NCBI RefSeq assembly: GCF_900091605.1 | Contig: NZ_FMCQ01000007.1 | Coordinates: forward strand, 246,860 to 310,859 | DNA: 64,000 nucleotides | Direction of reading: 5' to 3' | Source: Micromonospora tulbaghiae | GTDB taxonomy: Bacteria > Actinomycetota > Actinomycetes > Mycobacteriales > Micromonosporaceae | Part shown: positions 7,652 to 15,850 of the stretch, piece after piece | Layout of the letters: every line of letters starts with the position of its first letter | Numbering within the stretch: the first letter of the stretch is position 1 | The notes under the pieces: model-generated | Database searches by the model: none | Told to the model about the DNA's origin: nothing | What the model saw: only the letters and a program-made list of their open reading frames with translations | Translations under genes and position numbers: made by a program

Positions 7652-9436
7652 TCATCGGCGCGGCGCGTACGGGGCGAGCGGGTTGACCAGCGTGCCGGCG
7701 AACTGCAACGCGGCCGACGGGTCGGACAGGTCCACCATCTGCTGGTTGTTGCGCAGCTGCAGCCGGTTGAGGCAGGACAGCGTGAACTCCGGCGCGAACA
7801 GGTCGTGCCGGCGCATCCGGTCGGCCAGGTGCGGCACCGTGGCGGCGTAGTCGGTGGCGCACTCGGCCACCGTGCGCCAGAACCCGTCCTGGTCGAGCAC
7901 GCCCTGGGTGTGCAGGGCGGCGCTCAGGTGCCGCAGGAAGCAGTCGAACACGTCGGTGAAGATGGAGAGGATCTTCTCGTCCTCCGGGATTGCGGCCCGG
8001 ATCCGCCGCACCTGCTCCGGCAGGTCCGCGTCCGGGTCCATCACCACGATCTCCTCGGCGATGTCCTTGAACACGACCCGCTCCACCGCGCCGCCGTCCA
8101 GCACCAGGATGACGTTCTCGCCGTGCGGCATGAACGCCAGGTCGTGGGCGTACAGGCTGTGCAGCAGCGGCACCAGGTAGGCGTCCAGGTAGCGCCGCAG
8201 CCAGTCGGCCGGCGCCAGCCCCGACTCGTCGATCAGTGCCGCGGCGAGCGAGCGCCCGTCCCGGTCCAGGTGCAGCAGCGAGGCCATGGTGGCCAGCCGC
8301 CGCCCGGGTTCCAGCGCGGGAACCGGGCTCTCCCGCCAGAGCGCCGCCAGCATCTTCCGGTACGGGGAGTACCTGTCGGTGGCCGCCTCGTACTGCCGGT
8401 GGCGGTAGCCGATCGCGGCCCGCTCCCGGATGATCGACAGGCCGGTGCGCTTGAGCACCGGGTCGCCCTCGATCAGCCCGGCCAGCCAGTCGTTGATCGC
8501 GGGCGTCGCCTCCATGTAGGCGGCGGACAGCCCGCGCATGAAGCCCATGTTCAGCACCGACAGCGCGGTCTTCACGTAGTGCTTGGCCGGGTCGCTGACG
8601 TTGAAGAAGGTCCGGATGGACTGCTGCGCGAGGTACTCGTCCGGCCCTTCGCCGAGGCAGACCAGCCGGCGCCGGGCCACCTCACCGGCGAACGTGACAG
8701 CGAGCTTGTTCCACCACTGCCACGGGTGCACCGGGACGAACAGGTAGTCGGCCGGGTCCAGGCCCAGCCCGGTGAGCGTGGCGGTGAACCGGGCCGGCGT
8801 CTCCTCGCCCAGCTCGGCCCGCACCAGCGTGTCGTAGTCCAGGTCGTCGGCGCAGGTGAACGTGGTGTGGTCGCGGTGCGCGGCGAGCCAGAGCAGCCGT
8901 ACCGGCGCGGCGGCCTCCGGGGCGTACGCGTGGTATTCGTGCACGCCGAAGCCGATGCGGCCGTTGTTGGCCACGAAGCAGGGATGCCCCTCGGTCATGC
9001 CGGTCTCGATCGCCTGGAAGTCGGCGGCGGCCAGCTCGGCGGCGTTCAGCGCGGGCTTGGCGAGCTTGTACGCGGTCCCGGCCAGCGTGGAGGTGATCTC
9101 CTCCAGGTAGACCGGCAGGATCGCGTCGGTGAGGCCGAGCGCGCCCCGCAGCTCCACGCAGAGGTCCACGGCGTCGGGCGGCAGGTCCGCGCCGTCGCGG
9201 CGGCGCACGATGCTGTCCGCGTCGACCTGCCAGTGATCCAGCGCCAGCCGCTGCGCGGCGAACCGGTACTCGACGGTGCCGTCGTCGCTGCGTACCAGCC
9301 ACTGTCCCGGGCCGGCGGGCTCGGGGGCGATCAGCCGCTCGTGGGCGAACTCGGCGAGCGCCTTGCGCACCAGCAGCCGGTTGGCCGTCGCCCACGCCTC
9401 GGGGGTCAGGTGGTCCACGGATGCGCTGGCGTTCAC
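7652..9436 (-). CDS. desD: Desferrioxamine synthetase DesD (NIS synthetase, IucA/IucC family)
   Basis: ATP-dependent NRPS-independent siderophore synthetase that joins and cyclises N-hydroxy-N-succinyl-cadaverine units into desferrioxamine. The start GTG 9436 overlaps the acyltransferase stop by GTGA and gives 594 residues, the length of Streptomyces DesD. Family landmarks are HPWQWWNKL, the ATP-site segment SIRTFFNVSDPAKHYVKTAL, the stretch NMGFMRGLS and the C-terminal MPHGENVILVLDGG and FKDIAEEI. It is the last gene of desABCD and shares the iron-box promoter ahead of desA. Confidence 0.96.
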   Translation of the reverse strand: MNASASVDHLTPEAWATANRLLVRKALAEFAHERLIAPEPAGPGQWLVRSDDGTVEYRFAAQRLALDHWQVDADSIVRRRDGADLPPDAVDLCVELRGALGLTDAILPVYLEEITSTLAGTAYKLAKPALNAAELAAADFQAIETGMTEGHPCFVANNGRIGFGVHEYHAYAPEAAAPVRLLWLAAHRDHTTFTCADDLDYDTLVRAELGEETPARFTATLTGLGLDPADYLFVPVHPWQWWNKLAVTFAGEVARRRLVCLGEGPDEYLAQQSIRTFFNVSDPAKHYVKTALSVLNMGFMRGLSAAYMEATPAINDWLAGLIEGDPVLKRTGLSIIRERAAIGYRHRQYEAATDRYSPYRKMLAALWRESPVPALEPGRRLATMASLLHLDRDGRSLAAALIDESGLAPADWLRRYLDAYLVPLLHSLYAHDLAFMPHGENVILVLDGGAVERVVFKDIAEEIVVMDPDADLPEQVRRIRAAIPEDEKILSIFTDVFDCFLRHLSAALHTQGVLDQDGFWRTVAECATDYAATVPHLADRMRRHDLFAPEFTLSCLNRLQLRNNQQMVDLSDPSAALQFAGTLVNPLAPYAPRR

Positions 9437-10155
9437 GCCGGTGCCCCTTCCTCGCTGGTGGGCGCGCCGGTGGCGGCCCGGAACTGGTCCCGGGTGCAGA
9501 CGCTGAGCAGCGCCTCCTTCTCGGGCTTGCGGATCGGGCCGACGACTGAGAAGCCGACTGCCGCGTTGAGCGCGTGCACGGCGGTGTTGCGCACGTCCGG
9601 CTCCACCACCACCCGGCGTGTCGCCGGATCGGCGAACAGCCAGGCCATCACCGTGGTGATGACGGCACGGGTGAAGCCGTGCACCGGCGTGTCGGCGGGA
9701 GCGCAGAGGAAGTGCATGCCGACGTCGCCGGGCTCCGGGTCGTACAGGCCGACCAGCTCCACGCGGGCCGGGTCGTACCGCTCGGCCAGGAACGCCGGCG
9801 TGCCGCGCCACGATCCCAGGTACGCGTCGTGGTGCGGGTGGTCGGCGATGCGCCGGTACTCGGCGGCGACGGCGTCCACGTCGGCGTCCTGCATCAGCCA
9901 GAACGCGGACTTGGGGTGGGTGACCCAGCGGTGCAGCAGCGCGGCGTCGGCGTCCGGGTCCAGCGGGCGCAGCGTGAACTCGCCCAGCGCGTCGTCGACG
10001 CGGGTGAACGCGGTCATGCCGGGCTCGGTGCGCTCGCTCATGCCGGGCCGTTTGGGCATGCGCTCGCGGCCCTCGCTTCGCTCGGTGCGCTCGCTCATGC
10101 CGGGCCGGCTGGGCATGCGCTCGCGGCCCTCGCTTCGCTCGGTGCGCTCGCTCAT
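9433..10155 (-). CDS. desC: N-hydroxycadaverine acyltransferase DesC (GNAT), repeat-extended N-terminus
   Basis: Transfers succinyl or acetyl from CoA to N-hydroxycadaverine. The GNAT core starts near Met of MTAFTRVDD (ATG 10017) and carries the family segments HPKSAFWLMQDAD, VDVGMHF-like DVGMHFLCAP and VVVEPDVRN. Upstream of the core, two in-frame copies and a fragment of a 57-bp repeat each bring an ATG (10155, 10098, 10041). The first ATG forms an ATGA overlap with the desB stop, so coupled translation from 10155 (240 residues) is the simplest reading; 10017 gives 194, nearer the usual length. It is coupled to desD by GTGA. Confidence 0.9.
   Translation of the reverse strand: MSERTERSEGRERMPSRPGMSERTERSEGRERMPKRPGMSERTEPGMTAFTRVDDALGEFTLRPLDPDADAALLHRWVTHPKSAFWLMQDADVDAVAAEYRRIADHPHHDAYLGSWRGTPAFLAERYDPARVELVGLYDPEPGDVGMHFLCAPADTPVHGFTRAVITTVMAWLFADPATRRVVVEPDVRNTAVHALNAAVGFSVVGPIRKPEKEALLSVCTRDQFRAATGAPTSEEGAPA
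10024..10155 (-). repeat. 57-bp tandem repeat at the desB-desC junction
   Basis: Minus-strand copies run 10155-10099 and 10098-10042, with a partial third 10041-10024. Each encodes MSERTERSEGRERMP(S/K)RPG, a multiple of three, so the desC frame is kept. Copies differ at very few bases. MSER...-type starts made of GAGCG/GAAGCG words are frequent in Micromonospora as I recall, suggesting a dispersed repeat family. Confidence 0.85.
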
Positions 10156-11438
10156 GCCGGCGCTCCGGCCGGGGCGCCGAACTCCTGGAACGCGATGGTC
10201 TTCTCCACCGGGTAGTGCTCCCGGCCGGTCATCTCCCGGATCAGCCACGAGTTGCGGTACGGGCCCATCCCCAGGTCGGGTGAGGTGATGCTGTGGGTGT
10301 GGGTGCCGCCGTTCTGGAGGAACACGCCCCGGCCGGTGTGGTCGACGCTGTAGTTGCGGGCCACGTCGAAGCGGCCGTGCGCGTCGAAGCGGAGCCGGTC
10401 GCGTACCGGCGCGAGGAAGTCCGGTACCCGGTAGTGGTAGCCGGTGGCCAGCACCAGTCCGGCGGTGTCGAGCGTGAACGCGCGGTCCTGTTCGGTGTGG
10501 CGCAGCCCGAGCCGGTAGCGGCCGTCGGCGTACGCCGCCTCGACCAGTTCGGTGTTGGTGAGCAGGCGGCTCGGCACCGGCCCGTGCAGGCTCTTGGCGT
10601 ACAGCAGGTCGTAGATGTCGTTGATCAGGTCGGCGTTGATGCCCTTGAACAGCGGCTTCTGCGCGGCCTCCAGCGCGTAGCGGGTCGGCTCGGGCAGCGC
10701 GTGGAAGTAGTCCACGTAGTCCGGCGAGGTCATCTCCAGCGTGAGCTTGGTGTACTCCAGCGGGAAGAACCGGGGCGAGCGGGTCACCCAGGTGAGCTGG
10801 TAGCCGTACGTGTCGATGTCGCCGAGCAGGTCGTGGTAGATCTCCGCGGCGCTCTGGCCGCTGCCGACGACGGTGATGCTGTCCTTGGCCCGCAGCGCCT
10901 CCCGGTGCTCCAGGTAGCGCGAGTTGTGGATCATGTCACCGCCCAGCCCGGCGCAGGCCGGCGGCAGGTAGGGCGGCGTGCCGGTGCCGAGCACGAGGTG
11001 CCGGGCCCGGTGGGTGACCGGCCCGTCCGGCGTGTCGGCGCGCACCACGTACCGGTCGTCGGCCTCGTCGTACTCGACGGCGGTGACGGCGTGCCGGAAA
11101 CGCAGGTTCGGCAGCTTCCCGGCGGCCCAGCGGCAGTAGTCGTTGTACTCGGCGCGCAGCGGGAAGAAGCTCTCCCGGATGTAGAACGGGTAGAGCCGGC
11201 CGGTCTCCTTCAGGTAGCTCAGGAACGAGTACGGCGAGGTGGGGTCCGCGAGCGTGACCAGGTCGGCGATGAACGGCGTCTGGAGCCGGGTGGATTCGAG
11301 CAGCATGCCGGGGTGCCAGTCGAAGGTGTCGCGGGCCTCCAGGAACAGCCCGTCGAGGTCGTCGATCGGCGCGGTGAGGCAGGCCAGGCCGAGGTTGTAG
11401 GGGCCCAGCCCGACGGCGATGAAGTCGTGGGTCGACAT
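10152..11438 (-). CDS. desB: Lysine/cadaverine N-monooxygenase DesB
   Basis: FAD- and NADPH-dependent hydroxylase that turns cadaverine into N-hydroxycadaverine. It has the FAD motif VGLGPYNLGLA (residues 9-19), NADPH motif VVGSGQSAAEIYHDLL, and the late LATGYHYR motif of the IucD/SidA family. ATG 11438 (MSTHDFIAVG) has GAGGAGAA at good spacing and gives 428 residues, typical for DesB. Its stop overlaps the first ATG of the desC repeat by ATGA. It follows desA by 23 nt. Confidence 0.96.
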   Translation of the reverse strand: MSTHDFIAVGLGPYNLGLACLTAPIDDLDGLFLEARDTFDWHPGMLLESTRLQTPFIADLVTLADPTSPYSFLSYLKETGRLYPFYIRESFFPLRAEYNDYCRWAAGKLPNLRFRHAVTAVEYDEADDRYVVRADTPDGPVTHRARHLVLGTGTPPYLPPACAGLGGDMIHNSRYLEHREALRAKDSITVVGSGQSAAEIYHDLLGDIDTYGYQLTWVTRSPRFFPLEYTKLTLEMTSPDYVDYFHALPEPTRYALEAAQKPLFKGINADLINDIYDLLYAKSLHGPVPSRLLTNTELVEAAYADGRYRLGLRHTEQDRAFTLDTAGLVLATGYHYRVPDFLAPVRDRLRFDAHGRFDVARNYSVDHTGRGVFLQNGGTHTHSITSPDLGMGPYRNSWLIREMTGREHYPVEKTIAFQEFGAPAGAPA

Positions 11439-11461
11439 GTTCTCGTTCTCCTCGGCGGGGG

Positions 11462-13012
11462 TCAGACCGGGCAGGAAAGCTCGGCGACGGCCGCGGTCCT
11501 GGCGTACCAGGCGGCGTGGTCGGCGATGAGGTCCAGCACGTGGGCGACGTCGTCCACTGTGGTCTCCGGGTTGAGCAGGGTGAGCTTCAGGTGGTGAGCG
11601 CCGTCGACCTTGGTGCCGGCGACCAGGGCCGCGCCGGAGGCGGCGAGCGCGTCGCGGGCGTACAGGTTGGCCTCGTCGACCAGGTCGGGGGCGAGGCCGG
11701 CCGGCCGGTACCGGAAGACCACTGTGCTCAGCTGCGACGGCGCGGCCACCTCGAAGCGCGGGTCGGCGTCGAGCCGCCGCCACGCCTGCGCTGCGAGGTC
11801 GACGACCTGGTCGAACAGCGCGCCGATCGCGTCCGGCCCCATGATCCGCAGGGTCAGCCAGAGCTTGCACGCGTCGAACCGGCGGGTGGTCTGGATGCTC
11901 TTGTCGACCTGGTTCGGGATGCCCTGCTCGACCGCGCGGGCCGGGTTGAGGTAGTCCGCGTGCCAGGTGGCGTGGCGCAGCGTCCGGCCGTCGCGGACCA
12001 GCAGCGCGCTGGAGCTGACCGGCTGGAAGAACGACTTGTGGTAGTCCACAGTCACCGACGCGGCCCGCTCGATGCCGTCGAGCAGGTGCCGGCGGGTGGG
12101 GGAGACCAGCAGCCCGCAGCCGTACGCGGCGTCGACGTGCAGCCAGACGCCCGCGGCGGCGCAGATGTCGGCGATCTCCGGCAGCGGGTCGATGGTGCCG
12201 AAGTCGGTGGTGCCGGCGGTGGCGACGACGGCCATCACCACCTGGCCGTCGCGGTGGCAGCGGTCGATCGCGCGGGCCAGCTCGTCGGTGCGCATCCGGC
12301 GGTTCGCGTCGGTGGGCACGGTGAGCACCGCGTCGGCGGCCAGGCCGAGCAGCTTGGCGGCCTTCTGCACGCTGAAGTGCCCGGCCGCGGAGGTGAGGAT
12401 GCGCAGCCGGGAGAGCACCTGCGGCCGGTCCGGCCGGCCGGCGGCGCCGCCCACCGTGCGGTACGCCTCCTCGCGCGCCAGCAGCATCGCCTGGAGGTTC
12501 GACTGGGTGCCGCCGCTGGTGAAGACCCCGTCGGCGCCGGCGCCGAGCCCGATGCGCCCGGCCGTCCACTCGATCAGGCGCCGCTCCATCAGCGTCGCGC
12601 CGGCGCTCTGGTCCCAGGTGTCCAGTGAGGAGTTGACGGCGCTGAGCACCGCCTCGCCGAGCAGCGCCGGGATGACCACCGGGCAGTTCAGGTGGGCCAG
12701 GTAGCGCGGGTGGTGGAAGTAGACCGCGTCGCGCAGCCACACGTCGTGCAGTTCGTCCAGGGCGGCGTCGGTGTCGCCGAGCGGCCGGTCCAGGTCGATG
12801 GCGCCGATGAGCGGCGCCAGTTCGTCGGGCGTGACGCCGGTGAACGGCCGGTCCGCCTCGCCCACCCGGCGGGCGACCCGGTCGACGCCGCGTGCCAGCA
12901 CGTCCCGGTACCGCCCGAGCGAGCCGGCGTTGAACAGGTGGCCGCGCGCCGTGGCGGCGGCGCGGCCGGTGTCGGTGGGCGCGGCGCCGGTCGGGCTCCC
13001 GATCGAACTCAT
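11462..13012 (-). CDS. desA: Lysine decarboxylase DesA (PLP group II)
   Basis: First step of desferrioxamine synthesis, L-lysine to cadaverine. Group II PLP decarboxylase of 516 residues; the PLP lysine is in TVDYHKSFFQP, and the cofactor-site segments VFTSGGTQSNLQAMLLARE and WLHVDAAYGC are present. ATG 13012 (MSSIGSPTG) is chosen; the frame also opens at TTG 13051. An iron box at 13069-13087 lies 57 nt upstream, so the whole desABCD operon should be repressed by iron. Confidence 0.95.
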   Translation of the reverse strand: MSSIGSPTGAAPTDTGRAAATARGHLFNAGSLGRYRDVLARGVDRVARRVGEADRPFTGVTPDELAPLIGAIDLDRPLGDTDAALDELHDVWLRDAVYFHHPRYLAHLNCPVVIPALLGEAVLSAVNSSLDTWDQSAGATLMERRLIEWTAGRIGLGAGADGVFTSGGTQSNLQAMLLAREEAYRTVGGAAGRPDRPQVLSRLRILTSAAGHFSVQKAAKLLGLAADAVLTVPTDANRRMRTDELARAIDRCHRDGQVVMAVVATAGTTDFGTIDPLPEIADICAAAGVWLHVDAAYGCGLLVSPTRRHLLDGIERAASVTVDYHKSFFQPVSSSALLVRDGRTLRHATWHADYLNPARAVEQGIPNQVDKSIQTTRRFDACKLWLTLRIMGPDAIGALFDQVVDLAAQAWRRLDADPRFEVAAPSQLSTVVFRYRPAGLAPDLVDEANLYARDALAASGAALVAGTKVDGAHHLKLTLLNPETTVDDVAHVLDLIADHAAWYARTAAVAELSCPV

Positions 13013-13068
13013 GCGACTTCCCAGCGGTCGTACGGACAGGACGCGCGGCAACAGCCGCGGCGATGAGG

Positions 13069-13087
13069 TTAGGTTAGGCTGGGCTAA
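13069..13087 (-). promoter_or_regulatory. IdeR/DmdR iron box of desABCD
   Basis: TTAGGTTAGGCTGGGCTAA matches the 19-bp iron-box consensus at 16 of 19 positions; only AAC of the right arm is changed to GGG. It lies 57 nt ahead of desA. Confidence 0.8.
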
Positions 13088-13170
13088 CTATCAAGCACGA
13101 CTCGGGGTGCTTTGTCCCGCATGTACCGCCGGTTGGCACCCTGCCCGCGTCGCGGTAGGGTCGCCCTCGG

Positions 13171-13189
13171 TTAGGGGAGGTTATCCTAA
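13171..13189 (+). promoter_or_regulatory. IdeR/DmdR iron box of the desG-like gene
   Basis: TTAGGGGAGGTTATCCTAA matches the consensus at 15 of 19 positions and lies 52 nt before the ATG at 13241. Together with the box at 13069-13087 it suggests two divergent iron-repressed promoters in this 228-nt interval. Confidence 0.7.
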
Positions 13190-13240
13190 GTTGATTATGG
13201 AGCGGAACCGGCGCCCGGCGCGTCGAGGCGGCGCGAGACG

Positions 13241-15283
13241 ATGACGCACGTCGATCGCGACACGTGGGGTGTGCCCCAGATGTGGGCCGCCGACGTCGAC
13301 GCGCTCGCGCGTCTGCAGGGGCGAGTCGCCGCACTGGACCGGGCCTGGCAGATCAGCGTCGAACGATGGCGCGCCGAAGGTCGCCTGGCCGCCCACGTCG
13401 GCCCGGCCGAGCTGGCGTGGGACCGGTTCGCCCGCCGCGTACGGCTGGACGACACCGCCCGGCGCTGCTACGAGCGGCTGGACCCGGACACCCGGCGGTG
13501 GGTCGAGGCGTACGTCGACGGGGTCAACTCCGGACTCGCCGAGGGCGCCGCCGCCGCGCCGGAGTTCGCCGCCACCGGCGCCGCGCCTGAACCCTGGCGG
13601 CCCTGGTCGCCGCTGGGCGTCTTCCTCGTCCAGCACGTGCTCTTCTCCACGTTCCCGAACAAGCTCTGGCACGCGCACGTGGCCCGGACGCTCGGCCCCG
13701 ACGCGGCCGGGTTGTTCGCGGTCGAGGGACCGGCGTCCTCGGGCAGCAACGCCTGGGCGCTGCCCGCCGACCCGGCCACCGGGCGTGGCCCGGTGATCGC
13801 CGGTGACCCGCACCGGCTGCTCGAACTGCCCGGCGTCTACCAGCAGGTCCGGCTGGCCTGCCCGGAGTTCGACGTGGTCGGCCTCGCCTTTCCCGGCGTG
13901 CCGGGCGTGCCGCACTTCGGCCACACCGGCCACGTGGCGTGGGCCGTCACCAACGCGATGGCCGACTACCAGGACCTCTATCGCGAACGGCTGCGCCGCG
14001 ACGGCGACCGGGTGCTGGTGCGCGACGCCGACGGCTGGACACCCGCCGCGCGCCACGTCGAGGAGATCGAGGTCCGTGGCGGCGCCCCGGAGACGGTCGA
14101 GGTGATCGAGACGCCGCGCGGCCCGGTGATCGACCACGACCGGGTCACCGGTGAGGCGATCGCCCTGCGCACCCCGAGCCGGGTCGAGGCCCGTCTCGGC
14201 TTCGAGGCGTTGTTGCCGCTGCTGCGCGCCCGGCGTGCCGGCGACGTCGCCGACGCGCTGCGCCACTGGGTCGAGCCGGTCAACAGCGTGCTCGCCGCCG
14301 ACACCGAGGGCGGTGTCCGCCGCCTGGTCGCCGGTCTGGTCCCGGTACGCGACGAGCGGTGCCGCCGGGAGCCCGTGCCCGCCTGGGAGCCGCGGTACCG
14401 GTGGCGGGGCGGCTACCTGCCGCTGGTGGACGAGCCGGTCGACGGTGTGGCGGTGTGCGCGAACGACCGCCGTGACGACGTGGCCGCACACGGCGCCGAC
14501 TTCGCCCCGCCGCACCGGGCCCGCCGGATCCGGGAGCTGCTCGCCGAGGGCGCCGGGCCGTCCACAGTGCACACCGACGATCGGCTCCCGGCCGGACCGC
14601 TCCACCGCCTGCTCGACCGGCTCGACCCGGGCCGGCTCGACAAACCCGCCCGCGCGTTGCTGCTGCGGCTACGCACGTGGGACCGGGCGATGGCGGCCGG
14701 CTCGGCCGAGGCCGGCGCGTACGCGGCCTGGCGGGCCGCGCTCGCCCGCCGGTTGCGCGTACACCCGAGGTTGCGTGCCCTGGACGAGCCGCGCGGATTC
14801 GACGAGCTGTTCGCCCCCTGGACCGACCCGGCGGCCCGGATCGGCCTGGCGCTGGACCACCTCGCCGCCCGGTTCGGCGCCGACCTCGCGGGACCGGCCG
14901 CCGAGGCGCTGGCCGAGGTGGCCGCCGGCCCGGCGCCCGGTGAGTGGGGGAGCCGGCACCTGCTGTACCCGGTGCACCTGGGCGTGGCCCCGGCGGTCAC
15001 CGACGCGGTGACCGCGATGCGGCAGCGGGTGGCGCTCGCCGGTGACAACGACTGTGTGCTGGCCACCTCCAGCGTGCCGGGAGTCTCCGACGCCTGCTGG
15101 CGCGGCCCGGTGGCCCGCTACGTGTGGGACCTGACCGACCGGGCGGCCAGCCGCTGGATCGTCCCGTTCGGCGCCTCCGGGCGCCCCGGCGACACGCACT
15201 TCGCCGACCAACTGACCCACTGGGCCGCCGGGACGCTGATCCCGGTGCCCGCCGGCCCACTGACGGGAGACGAGACGACGTGA
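13241..15283 (+). CDS. desG: Penicillin-acylase-family Ntn hydrolase, DesG type
   Basis: Probable amide hydrolase that edits or remodels acyl groups of siderophore intermediates. The N-terminal TWGVPQMWA segment is typical for the penicillin acylase alpha chain. GSNAW carries the presumed Ser nucleophile, exposed by self-cleavage (Ser169), and HFGHTGHVAWAVTNAMADYQ contains the usual oxyanion-site region. Length 680. No signal peptide is seen, unlike secreted penicillin acylases, so it should act in the cytoplasm. It is divergent from desA, preceded by an iron box and coupled by GTGA to an acyltransferase. As I recall, desG/desH genes of this kind beside desABCD have been tied to aryl- or acyl-variant desferrioxamines; the substrate here is inferred. 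Confidence 0.8.
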   Translation: MTHVDRDTWGVPQMWAADVDALARLQGRVAALDRAWQISVERWRAEGRLAAHVGPAELAWDRFARRVRLDDTARRCYERLDPDTRRWVEAYVDGVNSGLAEGAAAAPEFAATGAAPEPWRPWSPLGVFLVQHVLFSTFPNKLWHAHVARTLGPDAAGLFAVEGPASSGSNAWALPADPATGRGPVIAGDPHRLLELPGVYQQVRLACPEFDVVGLAFPGVPGVPHFGHTGHVAWAVTNAMADYQDLYRERLRRDGDRVLVRDADGWTPAARHVEEIEVRGGAPETVEVIETPRGPVIDHDRVTGEAIALRTPSRVEARLGFEALLPLLRARRAGDVADALRHWVEPVNSVLAADTEGGVRRLVAGLVPVRDERCRREPVPAWEPRYRWRGGYLPLVDEPVDGVAVCANDRRDDVAAHGADFAPPHRARRIRELLAEGAGPSTVHTDDRLPAGPLHRLLDRLDPGRLDKPARALLLRLRTWDRAMAAGSAEAGAYAAWRAALARRLRVHPRLRALDEPRGFDELFAPWTDPAARIGLALDHLAARFGADLAGPAAEALAEVAAGPAPGEWGSRHLLYPVHLGVAPAVTDAVTAMRQRVALAGDNDCVLATSSVPGVSDACWRGPVARYVWDLTDRAASRWIVPFGASGRPGDTHFADQLTHWAAGTLIPVPAGPLTGDETT

Positions 15284-15837
15284 TCCACCTGGAGCGGATC
15301 CCCGGCCTCGGCGAGCTGGCGCTGGAGCCGGTACGCCCCGACCGGCACGCCGAACTGCTGCACGGCTGGGTGGTCCGGCCGCGCAACCGGTTCTGGGGCA
15401 TGGGCTCGCACACGGTCGACGAGGTACGCGAGATCTACGCGTTCGTCGACGGGCTGGACACGCATCACGCGTACCTGATCCGGCTCGACGGCGAGCCGAT
15501 CGGGCTGTTCCAGACCTACCAGCCGGAGGCGGACCCGGTCGGCGAGCGCTACCCGGTGCAGCCCGGCGACGTGGGGACGCACCTGCTGCTCGACGCGCCC
15601 CGGGCGTACCCGGGTTCGCTGACCGGCTCGGTCTTCCCGGCCCTGATCCGGTTCCTGCTGCGTGACCCGGCCGCGCGCCGCGTGGTGGTCGAGCCGGACG
15701 TGCGCAACGACGCCATGCTGCGCCGGCTGCGGATCGAGGGATTCACGTTCGGCGCCGACATCGACATGCCGGACAAGCGGGCCCGGCTGGCGTTCCTGAC
15801 CCGCGAGCGGTTCGAGGCGGATCACCCGGCGGCCTGA
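15280..15837 (+). CDS. desH: Siderophore acyltransferase (GNAT), DesH type, paralogue of DesC
   Basis: GNAT acyltransferase of 185 residues in the same family as DesC: it shares LRPVRP/LHGW-type starts and the acyl-CoA-site segment RRVVVEPDVRND. The start GTG 15280 overlaps the stop of the penicillin-acylase gene by GTGA, so the two are made together. A hydrolase paired with a second acyltransferase suggests acyl exchange on the hydroxamate or amine of a desferrioxamine precursor, widening the product range. Iron control through the box ahead of the operon is likely. Confidence 0.75.
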   Translation: MIHLERIPGLGELALEPVRPDRHAELLHGWVVRPRNRFWGMGSHTVDEVREIYAFVDGLDTHHAYLIRLDGEPIGLFQTYQPEADPVGERYPVQPGDVGTHLLLDAPRAYPGSLTGSVFPALIRFLLRDPAARRVVVEPDVRNDAMLRRLRIEGFTFGADIDMPDKRARLAFLTRERFEADHPAA

Positions 15838-15850
15838 CGCCTTGTCCGCG

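Noticed and set aside
10024..10155. 57-bp repeats considered as an origin or replication iteron
   Set aside because: They lie inside an operon junction, keep a reading frame and are only about 2.3 copies.
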